A stretch of DNA of 41,425 bases from Acidimicrobiaceae bacterium. GTDB taxonomy: Bacteria > Actinomycetota > Acidimicrobiia > Acidimicrobiales > RAAP-2. Below, piece by piece: positions 40,584 to 41,425 of the stretch. The stretch covers positions 1 to 41,425 of the forward strand of contig PKYQ01000032.1 in NCBI GenBank assembly GCA_003133685.1, read 5' to 3'. Position numbers and translations under genes: made by a program. Each line of letters starts with the position of its first letter. Position 1 is the stretch's first letter. The notes beneath the pieces are model-generated. The model did no database searches. It had not been told where the DNA came from and saw only the letters and a program-made list of their open reading frames with translations.

Positions 40584-41425
40584 AGCGTCGGCACTTCGAT
40601 ATGACGTCCGAAGACCTTTTCCATCGCGCCCATCATCTCGCCGACGGTGACGTAGGCGCGACTGGCATTGATGAGCGCCGGCATGAGATTCACTTCGGGA
40701 TCGAGGGCGTCCTTGGTCAGCTCTTCCAGGGCCCGCAGCACTTTCGCCTCGTCGCGGTCGCGGCGGACGTCGTTCAATCGTCCGACCTGTTTGCGCTCGT
40801 CTTCGTTGGTGATGCGAAGGATCTCTAAATCCGCGTCGTCGTTGCCCTCGGTGAAGTCATTCACGCCCACGACGATGCGCGAGCCCTGGTTGAACGAACG
40901 CTCGAGGTTGTAGGCCGACTCAGCGGTGCGGCCCTGGAACCAGTTGTCCTCGATGCCCTTGATGCAGCCCTCGAGCATCGAGCCCTCACCCATGTCCGAT
41001 ATCTCGGCGAAGATCTCCTCGGCCTGGCGCGCCATCTCGTCGGTCAGCTCTTCCACGAACCACGATCCGCCCAAGGGGTCGGCCACGTTGACGACGTTGG
41101 TCTCGTAGGCGATCACTTGTTGGGTTCGCAACGCGATGCGCGCCGCCTTCTCCGAGGGCAACGCCAGCGCCTCGTCCATCGAGTTCGTGTGCAGCGACTG
41201 CGTGCCGCCCAGTACGCCCGCGAGCGCCTCGATCGCGGTGCGCGCGATATTGACCTCGGGCTGTTGGGCCGTCAGTGAGACCCCGGCGGTCTGAGTGTGG
41301 AAGCGCAACTTCCAACTGAGTTCATTGGTCGCTGCGTAGTGGTCCTTCATCCACGTCGCCCAGAGTCGCCGCGCCGCGCGGTACTTCGCGATCTCTTCGA
41401 AGAAGTCGATGTGGGCGTTGAAGAA
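40580..41425 (-). CDS. Acyl-CoA mutase large subunit (partial)
   Basis: The gene enters from beyond the right edge: the frame is open to base 41425, so the N-terminus is missing and 281 C-terminal residues are seen. Landmarks of the methylmalonyl-CoA mutase family are [20 protein letters not shown] at the edge, then [38 protein letters not shown] and [18 protein letters not shown]. The substrate-determining positions lie in the missing part, so methylmalonyl-, isobutyryl- or hydroxyisobutyryl-CoA cannot be separated. The split from the B12 domain excludes a fused full-length mutase. Confidence 0.9.
   Translation of the reverse strand, partial: FFNAHIDFFEEIAKYRAARRLWATWMKDHYAATNELSWKLRFHTQTAGVSLTAQQPEVNIARTAIEALAGVLGGTQSLHTNSMDEALALPSEKAARIALRTQQVIAYETNVVNVADPLGGSWFVEELTDEMARQAEEIFAEISDMGEGSMLEGCIKGIEDNWFQGRTAESAYNLERSFNQGSRIVVGVNDFTEGNDDADLEILRITNEDERKQVGRLNDVRRDRDEAKVLRALEELTKDALDPEVNLMPALINASRAYVTVGEMMGAMEKVFGRHIEVPTL

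Overview
The window is 41.4 kb of GC-rich, densely packed bacterial chromosome. The gene content points to a high-GC actinobacterium. Markers are a PimB-type mannosyltransferase followed by an SRPBCC protein, two F420-type LLM oxidoreductases, DrrAB, an LCP ligase with a LytR_C domain, clpS followed by a DUF2017 gene, a group II truncated globin very close to mycobacterial GlbO, MpaB, and a B12-dependent ribonucleotide reductase. Lineage Acidimicrobiia is my best guess, from gene style only; no marker here proves it.

Layout. 1-671: low-coding stretch next to the 3' end of tRNA-Gly(TCC). 798-2722: globin, a PH-domain membrane protein and three small Cys-pair proteins. 2757-6023: an operon-like run of pimB-like, SRPBCC, ROK glucokinase and LLM oxidoreductase genes with ATGA overlaps. 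6024-7540: a solitary TnpB element with all catalytic residues present. 7607-11236: alaC, then SMP-30 and glpK on the minus strand. 11315-14315: a strong promoter, a structured leader and nrdJ. 14321-14406: a 22-bp-period repeat array. 14653-17694: a VapBC-like toxin-antitoxin pair with an unusually long antitoxin, a PadR/membrane-protein pair, and a TetR gene. 17767-19640: drrAB, divergent from the TetR gene. 19686-26280: purU, small conserved proteins, an acyl-CoA ligase, an LCP ligase, and secreted or membrane proteins. 26334-35751: LLM, MFS/GNAT, acyl-ACP desaturase, acyl-CoA ligase, NUDIX, mmsA, thioesterase, arfB. 35748-39143: surE, an aldose epimerase-like gene, SDR, MpaB. 39231-40151: clpS, DUF2017 and a decayed DUF1501 tail. 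40188-41425: a split acyl-CoA mutase whose large subunit runs off the window.

How the genes fit together. Lipid and acyl-CoA metabolism recurs: two acyl-CoA ligases, a desaturase, a thioesterase, methylmalonate-semialdehyde dehydrogenase and an acyl-CoA mutase. Adenosylcobalamin is needed twice, by NrdJ and by the mutase. Envelope functions are PimB, LCP and DrrAB. Several genes appear to be controlled by visible dyads overlapping or close to their promoters (PadR, TetR/drrAB, mmsA/thioesterase, vapBC).

Best candidates for something undescribed are the TnpB element with its predicted guide RNA, the extended antitoxin, the 22-bp repeat array after nrdJ, the nrdJ leader, and the run of small cysteine-pair proteins before pimB. 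I see no CRISPR array, no defence island and no large unknown multi-gene system.
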